The position numbers and the translations under genes are program-made. From Mercenaria mercenaria (lineage: Eukaryota > Mollusca > Bivalvia > Venerida > Veneridae): a stretch of DNA of 64,000 nucleotides. Position 1 is the first letter of the stretch. The number at the start of each line of letters is the position of its first letter. Positions 10,830 to 21,511 of this stretch are shown here, piece after piece. The notes under the pieces are model-generated. The model saw only the letters and a program-made list of their open reading frames with translations. It had not been told where the DNA came from and searched no databases. The stretch is taken from positions 13,539,001 to 13,603,000 of the forward strand of contig NC_069375.1 of assembly GCF_021730395.1 (NCBI RefSeq), written 5' to 3'.

Positions 10830-12750
10830 ATCAAAGCAATTTACGCATTTTGAATTTTCATATGCAAAAATGATGTTGTTAACGTTTTCTAAAAAAAAAA
10901 TGTTTACTTTCGTGTGAGAAAGATATATCAATGATTATTTCATAAAACCTGACATATTCGTAATGTATAGGTAGACGCATTTATCAAAATCCTTCAAAAT
11001 GCAGATGTAGAAGTCATGCGTGAAATTTAAACATTACGATGATTTCAAAACCGATAACAACAAAAATAGAATATCCTTATAAAATTCAATCGAGACTCTC
11101 TCTCTCTCTCTCACCCACCCCATACTCGCAGCTTCGCTGTTTGGCTTATAGTTATGAGCTATGCTGCTCGACTATCTTGCGTACAGTTAAAAATCATACA
11201 GGTACGTCACTGATGTATGAAACAGACATTTTCATGTATTAGTACACGAGTGTGCCGTCACTAACAGGTCGTTTTCCAGTAAACATTGGCGAGAGTTAAT
11301 ACCCCATAAGTTTACCAACAGCTCCTTCAATATTCTGTACACTGCAGGAGAGCAGAAAGTTGTTTCCGTTAAGGTGTTATAATCTGCTTATCAGTACTTT
11401 TGGTTGAATTACTAGTAATCATTTCAATTTTATTTTCGGTGAGCCTGGAACTTCCCAATTTCTTTAATACAGTATACTTCAGACAGATCACAACTAATAG
11501 GTTCACCTTTTAATTAATACATTCTTCGTCGATATATCACTAAAGATCTTAGGTTGCAAGACTACAGAATCAATATTTGTTTCAAGCATTTTACACAGGA
11601 TTTTATTATGGGGCCAGGGAAATTTAGAACTTGGAAAATTGTGCTGTAAAACATCCCTACCGGGAGATTATGTTACAGATGTTAGAAAAATTAGTACAGT
11701 AGTAACATTAGCAGACAGGAGCTACATGTAGCTTTATGGCAATTTTAAATTTACCAGTATAATGCAGATACAGACCAGCATTGTCATCCCAAGGTGTGAC
11801 GATAATCATAATTTTGTAAATCCCTTTTTACATTAAAAGGAAACATACTTTTTATTACAGCTGATCACAAAATGCTTCATTTTTCAATATTATGTCTGAC
11901 CGCGTCACTTTAATGAATTTATTTGTATAATGTAATTTATTCCGAAGAGTGTACATACATCGTCACAAAAACGTCGTAATAATTTGATTGTCGTCCTGAC
12001 AGCATTACGTAAAGTCTCAAATAAAGAGGAATTTTACAAATATTAATATGATTTTATATTTATCAAAACTGAAACGTTTGATAATTTAGAGATATTAGCT
12101 GACGGTGTTTATGAATTTTTTTTTGTCCACGGATTTGAAACCTAATCCGGTGTAGCGTGATTATCACACGGTCGTGACCAGGTCCACGGTTTATATATGT
12201 TTTTCAAAACCTGCCCAAATGCTTATTCTTTGTTCAATATTTGCAAAATTTTGCATATTAAATTCTCAAGATAGCTTTTTTAAATTACATAATTTGATTT
12301 GATTTTATATTCCTGAAATTTAAAATATTGATTTGAATATGCCCAATTTGACGTATTTTATCGGCTTTTATGGTGCTTCAGAAAAAACTTGCAGAACACA
12401 GTAACTTATCTTTTTCACGAATCAGATTGTCTTAAAACTTGCTAGAGGTGTTAAATATTGTGCATGGGACTGTTGTTTGTGAATAGCTACTCAAAATAAT
12501 AAGATTTACACGCTCTGAAAATCACCTTTTTGTCTAAAAATCTACGAAAAACATGGCCGCGGTGCGCAAATAATGAGTTGGTTATTTCAAAAATGTCCTA
12601 TTATTCTTCAGTAAAACTTCTTGTTAATTTAAGACTGTAATAACTTGCTTGACATACCCATAGGCAAATATCTGTTATCGGTGTAATTACACCTTTGGAG
12701 AAAAGCGTGATTCGCACGTTTTAATTTCATCATTCGCCGCCTGAAGAGAC
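10830..12750. other. No gene seen; short (CT)n run
   Basis: Only a (CT)n microsatellite at about 11096-11112 stands out. The last ~100 bases (12,660-12,750) lead into the possible first exon at 12754 and may be its 5' leader or promoter. No TATA box can be asserted. Confidence 0.35.
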
Positions 12751-12753
12751 AAG

Positions 12754-12777
12754 ATGGCGGAGCTTGCGAAATCGAAA
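12754..12777 (+). CDS. Possible first coding exon (MAELAKSK)
   Basis: The ATG at 12754 sits in a strong start context ('gacaagATGGcg') and the eight codons MAELAKSK run straight into a consensus donor AAA|GTAAGTAG (exon end phase 0). The start is preceded by an upstream tract richer in CG than the surroundings ('cattcgccgcctgaagagac'). Short first exons like this are common in animal genes. The next exon was not identified with confidence: the candidate at 15595 needs an incoming phase of 1, so at least one intermediate exon would be required. This is a reading of local signals only; no family can be named. Confidence 0.35.
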
Positions 12778-13207
12778 GTAAGTAGATTTGCACTTTTGAA
12801 ATAAAATCTTGTAGATTCTAGATCTTTCTGATTGACAGTCACTTGTTATCTTACTTATCTGTTTTCCACATATAATATGGATCTAGTAGATTAACATACA
12901 ACCAGTTTAAAATAATAACACCTACAGTAGTGTGCGGGTGCTCTAAGACTTCTTGAAGTTCTTCAGCCAAAGCCTGGCCAGAGTGACATAATTTTACAAT
13001 ATAGATCTAGGTCTACTAAGCAGTTGTAATTGTGATTTATTAGCTGTTTTCAACTACTGAAATTCGAAAAAATTGATCCGTAATTAGATGTTCAGTTGGA
13101 TATGTAATCCAAAAATTTAAAACGGGATCCATATCATATGGAACAGAGGAGATATTGAGATATTTTGAAATTAATTTAAAAAAAAAAACATTTTTCAAAA
13201 GGGGATT

Positions 13208-13470
13208 CGGTTAAAGGTAAATTTTTATCTAACGTCGCTTTGTGAAACAATGAACATCAGTCTGTAGAGCTTTTGAGCGACCCTATTTTAAGACCAATTA
13301 TACCTTACCCCCAGCAATTTGCGAGTACCCATTTACAGCTGGGCCGACTGAGGCAATCAGATAAAGTGCCTTACCCAAGGTCACCACCGCAATGGGAGTT
13401 GCCAGGAATCGAACCTTGGGCCTTCACCTCTGTAGGACAGCGTATTAGCCCTATCAACCAATGCGTCCGC
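13208..13470 (-). repeat. tRNA-derived SINE, second family
   Basis: On the minus strand there is a tRNA-like head with box B 'aggttcgattcctgg', then a conserved body ('ccttgggtaaggcacttta', 'gcctcagtcggcccagctg', 'aaatgggtactcgc'), a tail 'gttcattgtttcacaaagcg' and a (TTTACC)-type end. The body resembles a central domain shared by SINEs of many invertebrates; the superfamily was not determined. A truncated 3' copy lies at 15433. Confidence 0.75.
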
Positions 13471-13504
13471 ACGAGTTCTTCATTGATTTATGTTAAATTA
13501 TGTG

Positions 13505-13645
13505 GTATGTAAGTTGTTGGCTCAGCTCAATCCAGGGGTCGTGGGTTCGAGCCCCAGTGGGGACAGGACTTCTCATATGACACTAGTACTGGTTATTCCA
13601 AGAAGCGGACTCGAGAGTGGTTCCAGTAAGCTTAAACTCTGCACA
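13505..13645 (+). repeat. tRNA-derived SINE, third family (copy 1)
   Basis: A box-B-like 'gtgggttcgagccccagt' is followed by 'tcatatgacactagtactgg', 'aagcggactcgagagtggtt' and 'aagcttaaactct'. The same order is found at 26836-27000, where the copy has a long A tail. Confidence 0.7.
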
Positions 13646-13993
13646 TTTAAAGCAAAATACTCTTTTTTTCATTACCAACATCTTCTTCTCACCAATATTT
13701 CACATCTTGTGATGGAACCCTCTTCACAAAAAATGTAGTGAAAAAGTACAAAATTTAATGTGGAACACTACAGTTTCATAACCCCATTAGTTTTCTAAGT
13801 CCTAATGTTTTTCTAAGATCTTTATCCTTTCAGCTGTGAAGACACAGTATGTTTTTTTGTTTAATAATCAACTTTCTCAGACATTTGATGAATGTATAGA
13901 CACCCAAAAATGTCCCCTTTGCAACTTTTTAGTTGTTAAGTGTCAGATTTCTTTTATTTTTTTTTTTTAAATAAAATTAGATTATACTTTATT

Positions 13994-14241
13994 GAAGCCG
14001 TACCATGAGAAAACCAACAATACCGTAGTTGGTTTGCGACCAGCATGGATCCAGACCAGCCTGCGCATTTGCAACAGTGTGGTCAGGATCCATGCTGTTC
14101 GCTAACAGTTTCTCTAATTCCAAGAGGCTTTAAAAGCGAACAGCATCCATGGTTCTTGATCAGACTGCGCAGATGCGCAGGCCGGTCTGGATCAATGCTG
14201 GTCACAAATCCACTATGTTGGTTTTCTCGTGGCACGACTCA
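13994..14241. mobile_element. Palindromic MITE, family A, copy 1
   Basis: The ends are 'gaagccgtaccatgagaaaa' and 'ttttctcgtggcacgactc', imperfect inverted repeats. Inside, 'gaccagcatggatccagacc' and 'gtctggatcaatgctggtc' continue the palindrome, and 'gtttctctaattccaa' is the axis. Other copies lie at 20471, 42491, 49350 and 56245. Confidence 0.85.
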
Positions 14242-15430
14242 TTTCCTTGAAAGGGAGTTAACAGTTGATAAAAAAGCAGCTTTCAATTTGACATAATAGG
14301 AACTGTTCAACATTCAAAAAGCCAAAAGTGATGTCCCCTGTGCACCCTTTTTTGACATTCATTTAATTTATCATTATATAAGAAACTCTGGACAATTTAA
14401 AATTCATTGTTTGCATTTTTTCAGAAGTAACCCATTTTCAGGTTAAAAAGTGGAAACATCAATTGTTTGGCTTCTCAAGCTCTTAGGTTTACCCACATAT
14501 ATGTAAATGTTCACACGTGAATATTGTGTAGTCGAGAAAAAATGTACTTACTATGAACATATTCTATGAATATATATTTTGCTGCAGTTTGTCCCCTGTG
14601 CATCTTCTTAGTAACATAATAAAGTATGTATGAATTTTACTGTCACATTTTACCCATGCATGGCATTTTGTCATTTTCTACTCTCTGTAAGCAGTGCATG
14701 TAGAATAGATGATTTCAATGTGTTGGTTATGTTTAAAGTCACTTATTTTTCATTTAAAGGAACACATGCTGTTGAATAAGCATGTGTTTGTTGTGAAATT
14801 TTTTTATGAACAGTAAAACTAATAAGCATGAATATTATACTGATTTTCAGTATGTGTCCCCTGTGCATCTGCATATAACTCAATTTTGAGTTGAAAATTT
14901 TAGAAATTAAGACTACTGGACATTCTTGAAATTTGGCATGTTTTAAAACATTCAAAATTTGAGGAAAAAATAGGTTTTATAATAATATGTTAATTAATTT
15001 TCATTAAGCAACAAATTTTCTAGGTAAAATTTTATTTCATGTCAGATTTGTGCAGAAAGGCTGATTTAAAAAACAATCTCCGCAAACATTTGATTGAATA
15101 AGTTTCAAACCATACACATTACACCTATATCTTATATGTTGAAAATATAACTGTTAATATACTTCCTTATCATAAAACACTGCAACATTTATCACCAATC
15201 ATACTGCAACTGAAATTCACTGAACTTTCAAATTAAAGGCTGAACTATTTTCTGATAATTTTTTCTCAACACTTTCCCAAAGTTATTTCCTTGAATTTTG
15301 AAGTATTTGCTATCATATAAAATAGGTGACCACCATAAGAAATAGGTTTTCAACTCTATGTCCCACTTTTTCTTCATTATTTTGAAAACCACCCAAATAT
15401 AGAACAATCTGAATGTCCAATTATTTTGAC
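14242..15430. other. No gene seen
   Basis: AT-rich DNA. The phrase 'gtcccctgtgcat' recurs near 14328, 14590 and 14854, which hints at an old, diverged ~265-bp repetition, but the copies are otherwise hard to align by eye. Confidence 0.3.
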
Positions 15431-15432
15431 TA

Positions 15433-15535
15433 AGTTGGAATAGGTAAAGGTAAAGGTAATTTTTATTTACCTTTGCTTTGTGAAACAATAAACATAAGCT
15501 CCGTAGAGCTTTTTAGCGACCCTTTTTCAAGAACA
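15433..15535 (-). repeat. Truncated 3' end of the second SINE family
   Basis: 'ggtaaaggtaaaggtaattt' followed by 'tttgtgaaacaataaacata' and 'gtagagctttttagcgaccc' matches 13208-13290. Only the tail and its simple-sequence end remain. Confidence 0.7.
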
Positions 15536-15594
15536 GTTAAATACACAGAGCTAACTTAATTCTGTTTTACTGTTACAGTAAATAATAATTAAAG

Positions 15595-15654
15595 ACACTG
15601 ATTCTGGTGTGCCTGGTATGTGGCCTATGGGGATGATAAGGTCTGGTATTGGAG
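15595..15654 (+). CDS. Possible internal exon of the gene starting near 12754
   Basis: Between an AG at 15593-15594 and the donor GGAG|GTAAGG at 15655, one frame reads TDSGVPGMWPMGMIRSGIG. It ends in phase 1, which fits the phase-1 acceptor at 19454 and would give ...SGIG-GQPSAF.... Against it: the acceptor has a poor pyrimidine tract, the better acceptor 16 bases upstream puts a stop in this frame, and the incoming phase does not match the exon at 12754. No family is recognised. Confidence 0.15.
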
Positions 15655-16530
15655 GTAAGGGCCAATACACAAGTCTGGACCATTGATAGACTTGCTTTTG
15701 TTTATCATAATAAGCTACTGTATAGCTACTGTGCAGTAAATGAATTGCAGGTGATATTTCTTACCTTTGTAGCAAATCAGTTCTCACCTTTATAACCAGT
15801 TTGGAAAGCTTGATTGAATTAGGGCTAAATTTAATACACAAAGTGATAAGATAAAACAGTGTTTTTATCATATTTTTGATTTACATCTCATCATTGCTGT
15901 TTTTTTTTATCAAAAATGTAAAAAATGCATTCAGGCACTTAGTTTTTAGAAATAATAAATTATGTGTATTTGAACAATGATATATCTTTATTGCTGGATT
16001 TTATTATACATAAAAGAAACGTTATTTAGACAGCACTAGGGAATTATGCATTTTTAATATATAAAATCCTTCTGTCCATATCCCCTTTTTATCTATTAAA
16101 AATGCAACTGACGGCTTCTTTAATTTCTAATAAAATTCAGCAATTACAATTTTTTGCAGGTTTTATTTTGTTACTTTTTGATAAAAAGATCATAATCATT
16201 GAATAAACAAACTTGTAATTTCTCTTAAATAATTATTTTATTGTTAAGGAGTGAGAACTGCTTTGCTATAAGAGTTGTAATTTAACTGGCCAGGACATTA
16301 ACTCAACATGACTGAGCAATCAGTATTAGTATATTATCAGTTAAAATAATTTTGTGTACATTCTGAAAAGAAAAAAGAAAAAAAAAACAGCAATGCATAA
16401 CACAGGAAAATAAACCAATTTATCTGTAGGCAATAAAATTTATATTCTCTGGCAATATCAAGTCTACAGGGTTTATGGACCCTAATCTGACTGGACCAGA
16501 CAGGATCTTGTATATTGGGGATTAAAAAGT
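15640..16530 (+). repeat. Intronic segmental duplication, copy 1
   Basis: Starting at 'taagggccaatacacaag' this ~900-bp segment aligns in order with 18268-18975. Shared landmarks are 'attgatagact', 'agctactgt', 'taatttctaataaaat', 'gttaggacatta'-like text, 'caggatcctgt' and 'ggggatta'. Identity is roughly 75-80% by eye. The left boundary coincides with a possible exon end and donor, and 'gtctggtattg' is present again at the right boundary (16531). Confidence 0.65.
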
Positions 16531-18267
16531 CTGGTATTGAGGGTGTGGGGGGGGGGGGAGGGGCCACTTATATTATAGCTACATTATCATTTTTTTCAGA
16601 AGGGCTCTCATGTTATTACTGATACATTTTTATTAAATAAAGCATTGATCCAGATCATTTTACTCAGGAGTTTTAATGTATATATAAGTTACTACAAAAT
16701 TAATGCTAACTAAAAAAAATCTTTCATCATTATACATTATGTTATTTACGATGAAACTTATAAAAACTAAGAAAATGACCATTGATACTTTCCCATTTAT
16801 TGATATTGAGTTGAATTAATATTAATTAGAAATAGTATGTTCCAAGTGGTGATTTTTTTTCATAAAATAAAAAATTGTTGCTGCATTTCAGATATTTCCT
16901 CATAGCTGATCACTCCACTGTAACAAACCTATATTATCAACACATATAAATTATATTTCAGATTGGTACTTGAAAGTCAATGGTTGATCATGATGACCAT
17001 CTTTAATTTAATGGGGAAAGATTAACCAATATTTGCAGCTGGAGAGGCTATCACTACAGTTCAATGATTAGGTAAGGATGGACATTCTTACAGATCTATA
17101 TGAACATGGTGAATGGTTCTTTATAAAAGTATTTGTAAGTTATACTATATAAGTTACAAATCTCATAGACATAGCCACTAGACTGATAATTAAGAACTAT
17201 TAAAAAATTCAAACTTTGTCATTTTTCTTACTTTGATGTAATAGTGTCAGATGCCACTCTAATTTAGTGATTTTATTTTGGAGAAATTACTTTTATGTAA
17301 TCACAGATTGTAGACTAGCTATATTCACAATTTTAGAAATATTTTTTTAAATATATTAAATCTAGGAGCTAGTATACAGATATCAGTGTGTTTACTGGCA
17401 AACATGCCATTATGTGCATTATATAAACATGATAATTTGTAGTGTCAGTATTACAGATACTGGTATGTTAAAAGGAAAAGTATGGCAATAGGATTGGAAA
17501 AAAACTTCGCCCATATTTATCAAAGTTCTTAGACTTAAAAATCATTCTAATGTTAAGATTAAGAGAGTAAATACTTAAAGCTTGTAAAGCAGTTAAAGTG
17601 TTTTTCATTATATTATGTATGTATGGGAGACAGTTGACATAAAATATTTTTGATAATGCAAAATTTCTTTATAAGGAATCTGGAGAACTTTATGAATATT
17701 GAAATCTTTGTCTTTGAACTTGGAATACTTACCAAAATGTAGTACAGTGTATGTAGAAACTGAGTCCTTTATTTGCTTTTATAACATGTTATTGTTTTTT
17801 TTTTTTACCTCTGTGCTTATATCATCTTTGCACTATAGATTTTTTCTTAAAAGTAATCTAAAAAATTAATATACTTCCAGTTAAGACAATGAAGTAGAAG
17901 AAATTCATGCTAACACTTGCATCAGTGGAAATACTTCTTATTGGATAGAGAACTTTACAAGGTCAGTGATATTTGTAATGTTTTATATCAATATTTTGTT
18001 TTGCCTTTTTAAACTCATCTTAATGGAGCTGTGAACTGCATAGGTGGATTATCCATCATACACAATGTTCAGCTCGACTACTCAACCTGGCGTAAGCATT
18101 GGTTCAAGTTTATTTCTTAAGTTAAATATATTTTAGCTTTCAAAAGATACTGTATGCACATGTTTGACAAGGGACACTGTCAGCAATATTTTCAGAGTGA
18201 TGCCCATTTTTATTTAGAAATTTGATTAACAATTTATCCATAATGATAATTATCTCTGCAATGCATT
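16531..18267. other. No gene seen; G-run
   Basis: A run of about ten G sits at 16546-16560. The rest is AT-rich, with no convincing exon or repeat. Confidence 0.3.
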
Positions 18268-18975
18268 GCAGTAAGGGCCAATTTACAAGGCTAGACTATT
18301 GATAGACTAGCTCTGTTTTATCATAATCAGCTACTATAAAGCTACTGTTCAGTACACAGAATGCATGTGACAATTTTCATCTTTACAGCAAATCACTTAT
18401 TACCTGTACAACAAGTTTAGAACACTTGATTAAATTAGGTCTTAATAGTGATAAGATACAATAGTACTTTCATTTTATGATGAATCAAGTTTATTACAAT
18501 GATATTAATTAAAATGCAATGGAGAACTTCATTAATTTCTAATAAAATCCAGCAGTGATAATTTTTTTCTGGTTTTATTTGTTACTTAGATTAATCATAA
18601 TAATTGAATAAAAGTACTTGTCACTTCTCTTATTGTGTTTTAAATACATTTTAATTATTTTTGTTAGATACAGTAAAGTTTTTCTAAAAGGATGAGAATT
18701 GCGTTGCTGTAAGAGTTAAATTTTAATTGGTTGGGACATTACTCAACAGGACTGAGAAATTACAATTAGTATATCATCAACTAAAAAGTGTGTATATCTG
18801 AAAAAAGCTGCATTTCAATCAATAAAATGCAAAACACTGGAAATAACCAATTATGTATGTACATATCTCTAAAATTTATGATCCTCTGACATGGACTACA
18901 TGTCAAATCCACAGTGTTTTATGATCCTTATCAGATTGGTTTGACAGGATCCTGTTTAGTGGGGATTATAATATA
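18268..18975 (+). repeat. Intronic segmental duplication, copy 2
   Basis: Diverged and somewhat shorter partner of 15640-16530, in the same orientation. It begins 'gcagtaagggccaatttac' and ends near 'gacaggatcctgtttagtgg'. It may be a dispersed element instead of a duplication; no terminal repeats are evident. Confidence 0.65.
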
Positions 18976-19453
18976 TAGGGAATAAATTTATGCTAGTTGA
19001 CCTAGAAGAAAATGTAGGCTAAAATTGTCCATATAGCTAGTTTGGTCAGAATTTGTAGAAAATGAGCATTATATAAGATCTTGTCATCAAACCTATCGAA
19101 AACCAAGGTAGGTAACTCTTGGTTGAAATTTTGACTTAAAAGAATTGAGCACAAGAACTTTAGAAACACTATCATATCATGTGTTTTTCTTGTTTTTTTT
19201 TCTTGTTGTGTTTTCTTGTTTTTGTTTTGTTTTGTTTTTGCTACATTAAAATGTTGAATGTCAGTGTGACCTCATATAAAGTAGCAATATTATTAAGCAA
19301 AAAGCAGACTTGTTAAAAAAAATGATTTTAAAATGAAAATGTTTTGGATAAAACCAAATTTAGCTATTTCAGTATGCAATATATTTGTCATTTGATACTG
19401 CAATTAACTTAATTAAGTGACATCATTATAAAATATTTTTCTATCTGTTTTAG

Positions 19454-19686
19454 GTCAGCCATCAGCTTTTGAAGTTGTTTTCTTGGCACATCATGCTGTC
19501 CAGTGGAGTTCATGCCATATGCCAGGCCTTTTATACATGGTCAAAGAAGATGAATTTGTTATTCAATTTGTGAAATTTGATTTAAGGAGGACTTTCATAT
19601 ATGATGATTATATTCAGCAGATTATCTTCAAGTGTGCACTTCAAAGAATCACAGTTTCTAGAGGTTTCAGTTTAAAGTTAGATTAA
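19454..19686 (+). CDS. Possible last coding exon, unknown protein
   Basis: It follows a good acceptor (tctatctgttttag) in phase 1 and stays open for about 77 residues to a TAA: QPSAFEVVFLAHHAVQWSS, then MPGLLYMVKEDEFVIQFVKF and a basic, hydrophobic end. The run VKEDEFVIQFVKFDLRRTFI looks protein-like. No family is recognised. Its incoming phase matches the donor at 15655. It could instead be a chance open frame in an intergenic stretch. Confidence 0.25.
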
Positions 19687-19699
19687 ATTGAAAAATAAG

Positions 19700-20260
19700 T
19701 AACCTATCATACTCACCATGGCATCGGCATTGGCATTACACAGTTTTAAAGTTTTTCTTACCAGTCCATATTTTAAAAGGACTTTTTGAAAGTATTGAAA
19801 CTTACAACAGTAATTTATCATCATTATACCATGTTTAGGCAAAAGTACATAACTCCATCAAGGATTTGACTGAACTATGGCCCTTTGAAACTTTTGTCAC
19901 TTGTTTATAATAATAGTCTCTATAGGCAAGAGTTAATAACACTGTAGAGTAATTTGGTTGAATTATGTCCCTTTTGGACTTTGAAATTGGTTCAGTTTTT
20001 GTACAAGTACACATTTTGACATATAGCTTTGAATCTTTCAACACTAAGTCTTACCATTACAATAATATAACTTAAAATAGTTGTTCAACATCATCACCCA
20101 CATCATATGACACAAGATGCATAACTCTTGCACCAAAATTTAATAAATTATGCCCTTTTTTGCTTAAAATGTACTTGTATAGTGTTTTGATACACTTTAT
20201 CTTTTATCTCTCATATTACATAATATTCTAAAACAGACTTAGTTATTATGCAATATCTTC
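19700..20260 (+). repeat. Diverged tandem-type repeat
   Basis: 'ttgactgaactatggccctt' (~19865) and 'ttgaattatgtcccttttgg' (~19956) are copies of a motif also found, corrupted, around 3,938-4,300. 'cataactc' phrases recur between them. Copies are short and old. Confidence 0.4.
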
Positions 20261-20470
20261 ATCAGCCATTGGAGCCATTAGTTGGTGTTTAGATCCTATA
20301 ATTGTAAAACATAAAATAAATGTTGAAAGTTTCATAAAAGATCGTTTCTTTAATATGATTTTCCATATAGAATCTAACTCCCATCCAATTTAAACCCATC
20401 CAGTTTGTTAAACACTTCTTGAAAAATATTTTTAAAGAGTCTTAGAGTTTCATACCCGATAACTATAATT

Positions 20471-20705
20471 GAGCCGCGCCATGAGAAAATCAACATAGTG
20501 GGTTTGCGACTAGCATGGATCCGGACCAGACTGTGCATCCGCGCAGTCTTGTCAGGATCCATGCTGTTCACTAACAGTTTCTCCAATTCCAATAGGCTTT
20601 AAAAGCGAACAGCATGGATCCTGACCAGAATGTGCGAATGTGCAGGATGTTCCGGGTCCATGCTGGTCGCAAACCAACTATGTTGGTTTTCTCATGGCAC
20701 GGCTC
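20471..20705. mobile_element. Palindromic MITE, family A, copy 2
   Basis: The most complete copy: 'gagccgcgccatgagaaaat' at one end and 'tttctcatggcacggctc' at the other, with mirrored 'gcatggatcc' blocks. No coding capacity. Confidence 0.9.
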
Positions 20706-20785
20706 ATATTTTTTGATTGACCTACTTAAATAATTATTATGTTAGACTTCATTTACCCGAGGGGTAATATATCGAACGTCATGCT

Positions 20786-20835
20786 GTAATCTGACGTCAT
20801 AATTGATGTCATAATTGATGTCATAATGGTCTCTT
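20786..20835. promoter_or_regulatory. Cluster of CRE-like motifs in a short tandem repeat
   Basis: 'tgacgtcataat' is followed by two 'tgatgtcataat' copies in a ~12-base tandem repeat. TGACGTCA is the classic CREB/ATF half-site pair. No promoter is visible nearby, so this may be coincidental. Confidence 0.25.
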
Positions 20836-21206
20836 ACCAGTCCATGCGTCAACCGTTGTTTATCGCAGAATATATAGAGCTTTATTTCCTTGTTTATTAG
20901 TAATCAAGGCGTAAGTCCGGGTGGTTAAATACTGAAGCATCAGAACGATGGACTTGGTAAATTAGAAAATGAATAAAAAGAAGGCCTCGATTGTTTTCAT
21001 TCTGACATGCACATGCACACTTCGGAGAAGGAGGGTATATTGTTTTGCAGATGTTTTGTCAGTCGGTCGGTATGTTGTCGGTTTTCCGGATAACTCAAAA
21101 ACTCTTGAGCCTAGGATCATTAAGTTGATAGAGAGATTGGTCATATAAAGTCCAACTTACATTAAAATATATAGAAAAAAATGAAACTATTCTAAAAAGA
21201 AAGATT

Positions 21207-21477
21207 GGGGCCTCCGTGGCCGAGTGGTTTAAGGTCGCTGACTTCAAATCACTTGCCCTTCATCGATGTAGGTTCGAGCCTCACTCGGGGCGTTGAATTC
21301 TTCATGTGAGGAAGCCATCCAGCTGGCTTGCGGAAGGTCTGTGGTTCTACCCAGGTGCCCGCTCGTGATGACATAATGCACTGAGGGGCACCTGGGGTCT
21401 TCCTACACCATTAGAGCTGGAAAGTCGCCATATGACCTATCATGTGTCGGTGCGACGTTAAATCCAAAAAAAAAAAG
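21207..21477 (+). repeat. tRNA-headed SINE, first family, copy 2
   Basis: 'ggcctccgtggccgagtggt', box B 'ggttcgagcctca', 'cttcatgtgaggaagccatc', 'gaaagtcgccatatgacc' and 'gtgcgacgttaaatcc' with an A tail. It appears full length. Confidence 0.9.
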
Positions 21478-21511
21478 ACAATTATTTTTATTAAAAAAAT
21501 CACATTTTTTC

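Noticed and set aside
20374-20592. 72-residue minus-strand frame
   Set aside because: It runs into the MITE at 20471 and reads its palindromic arm.
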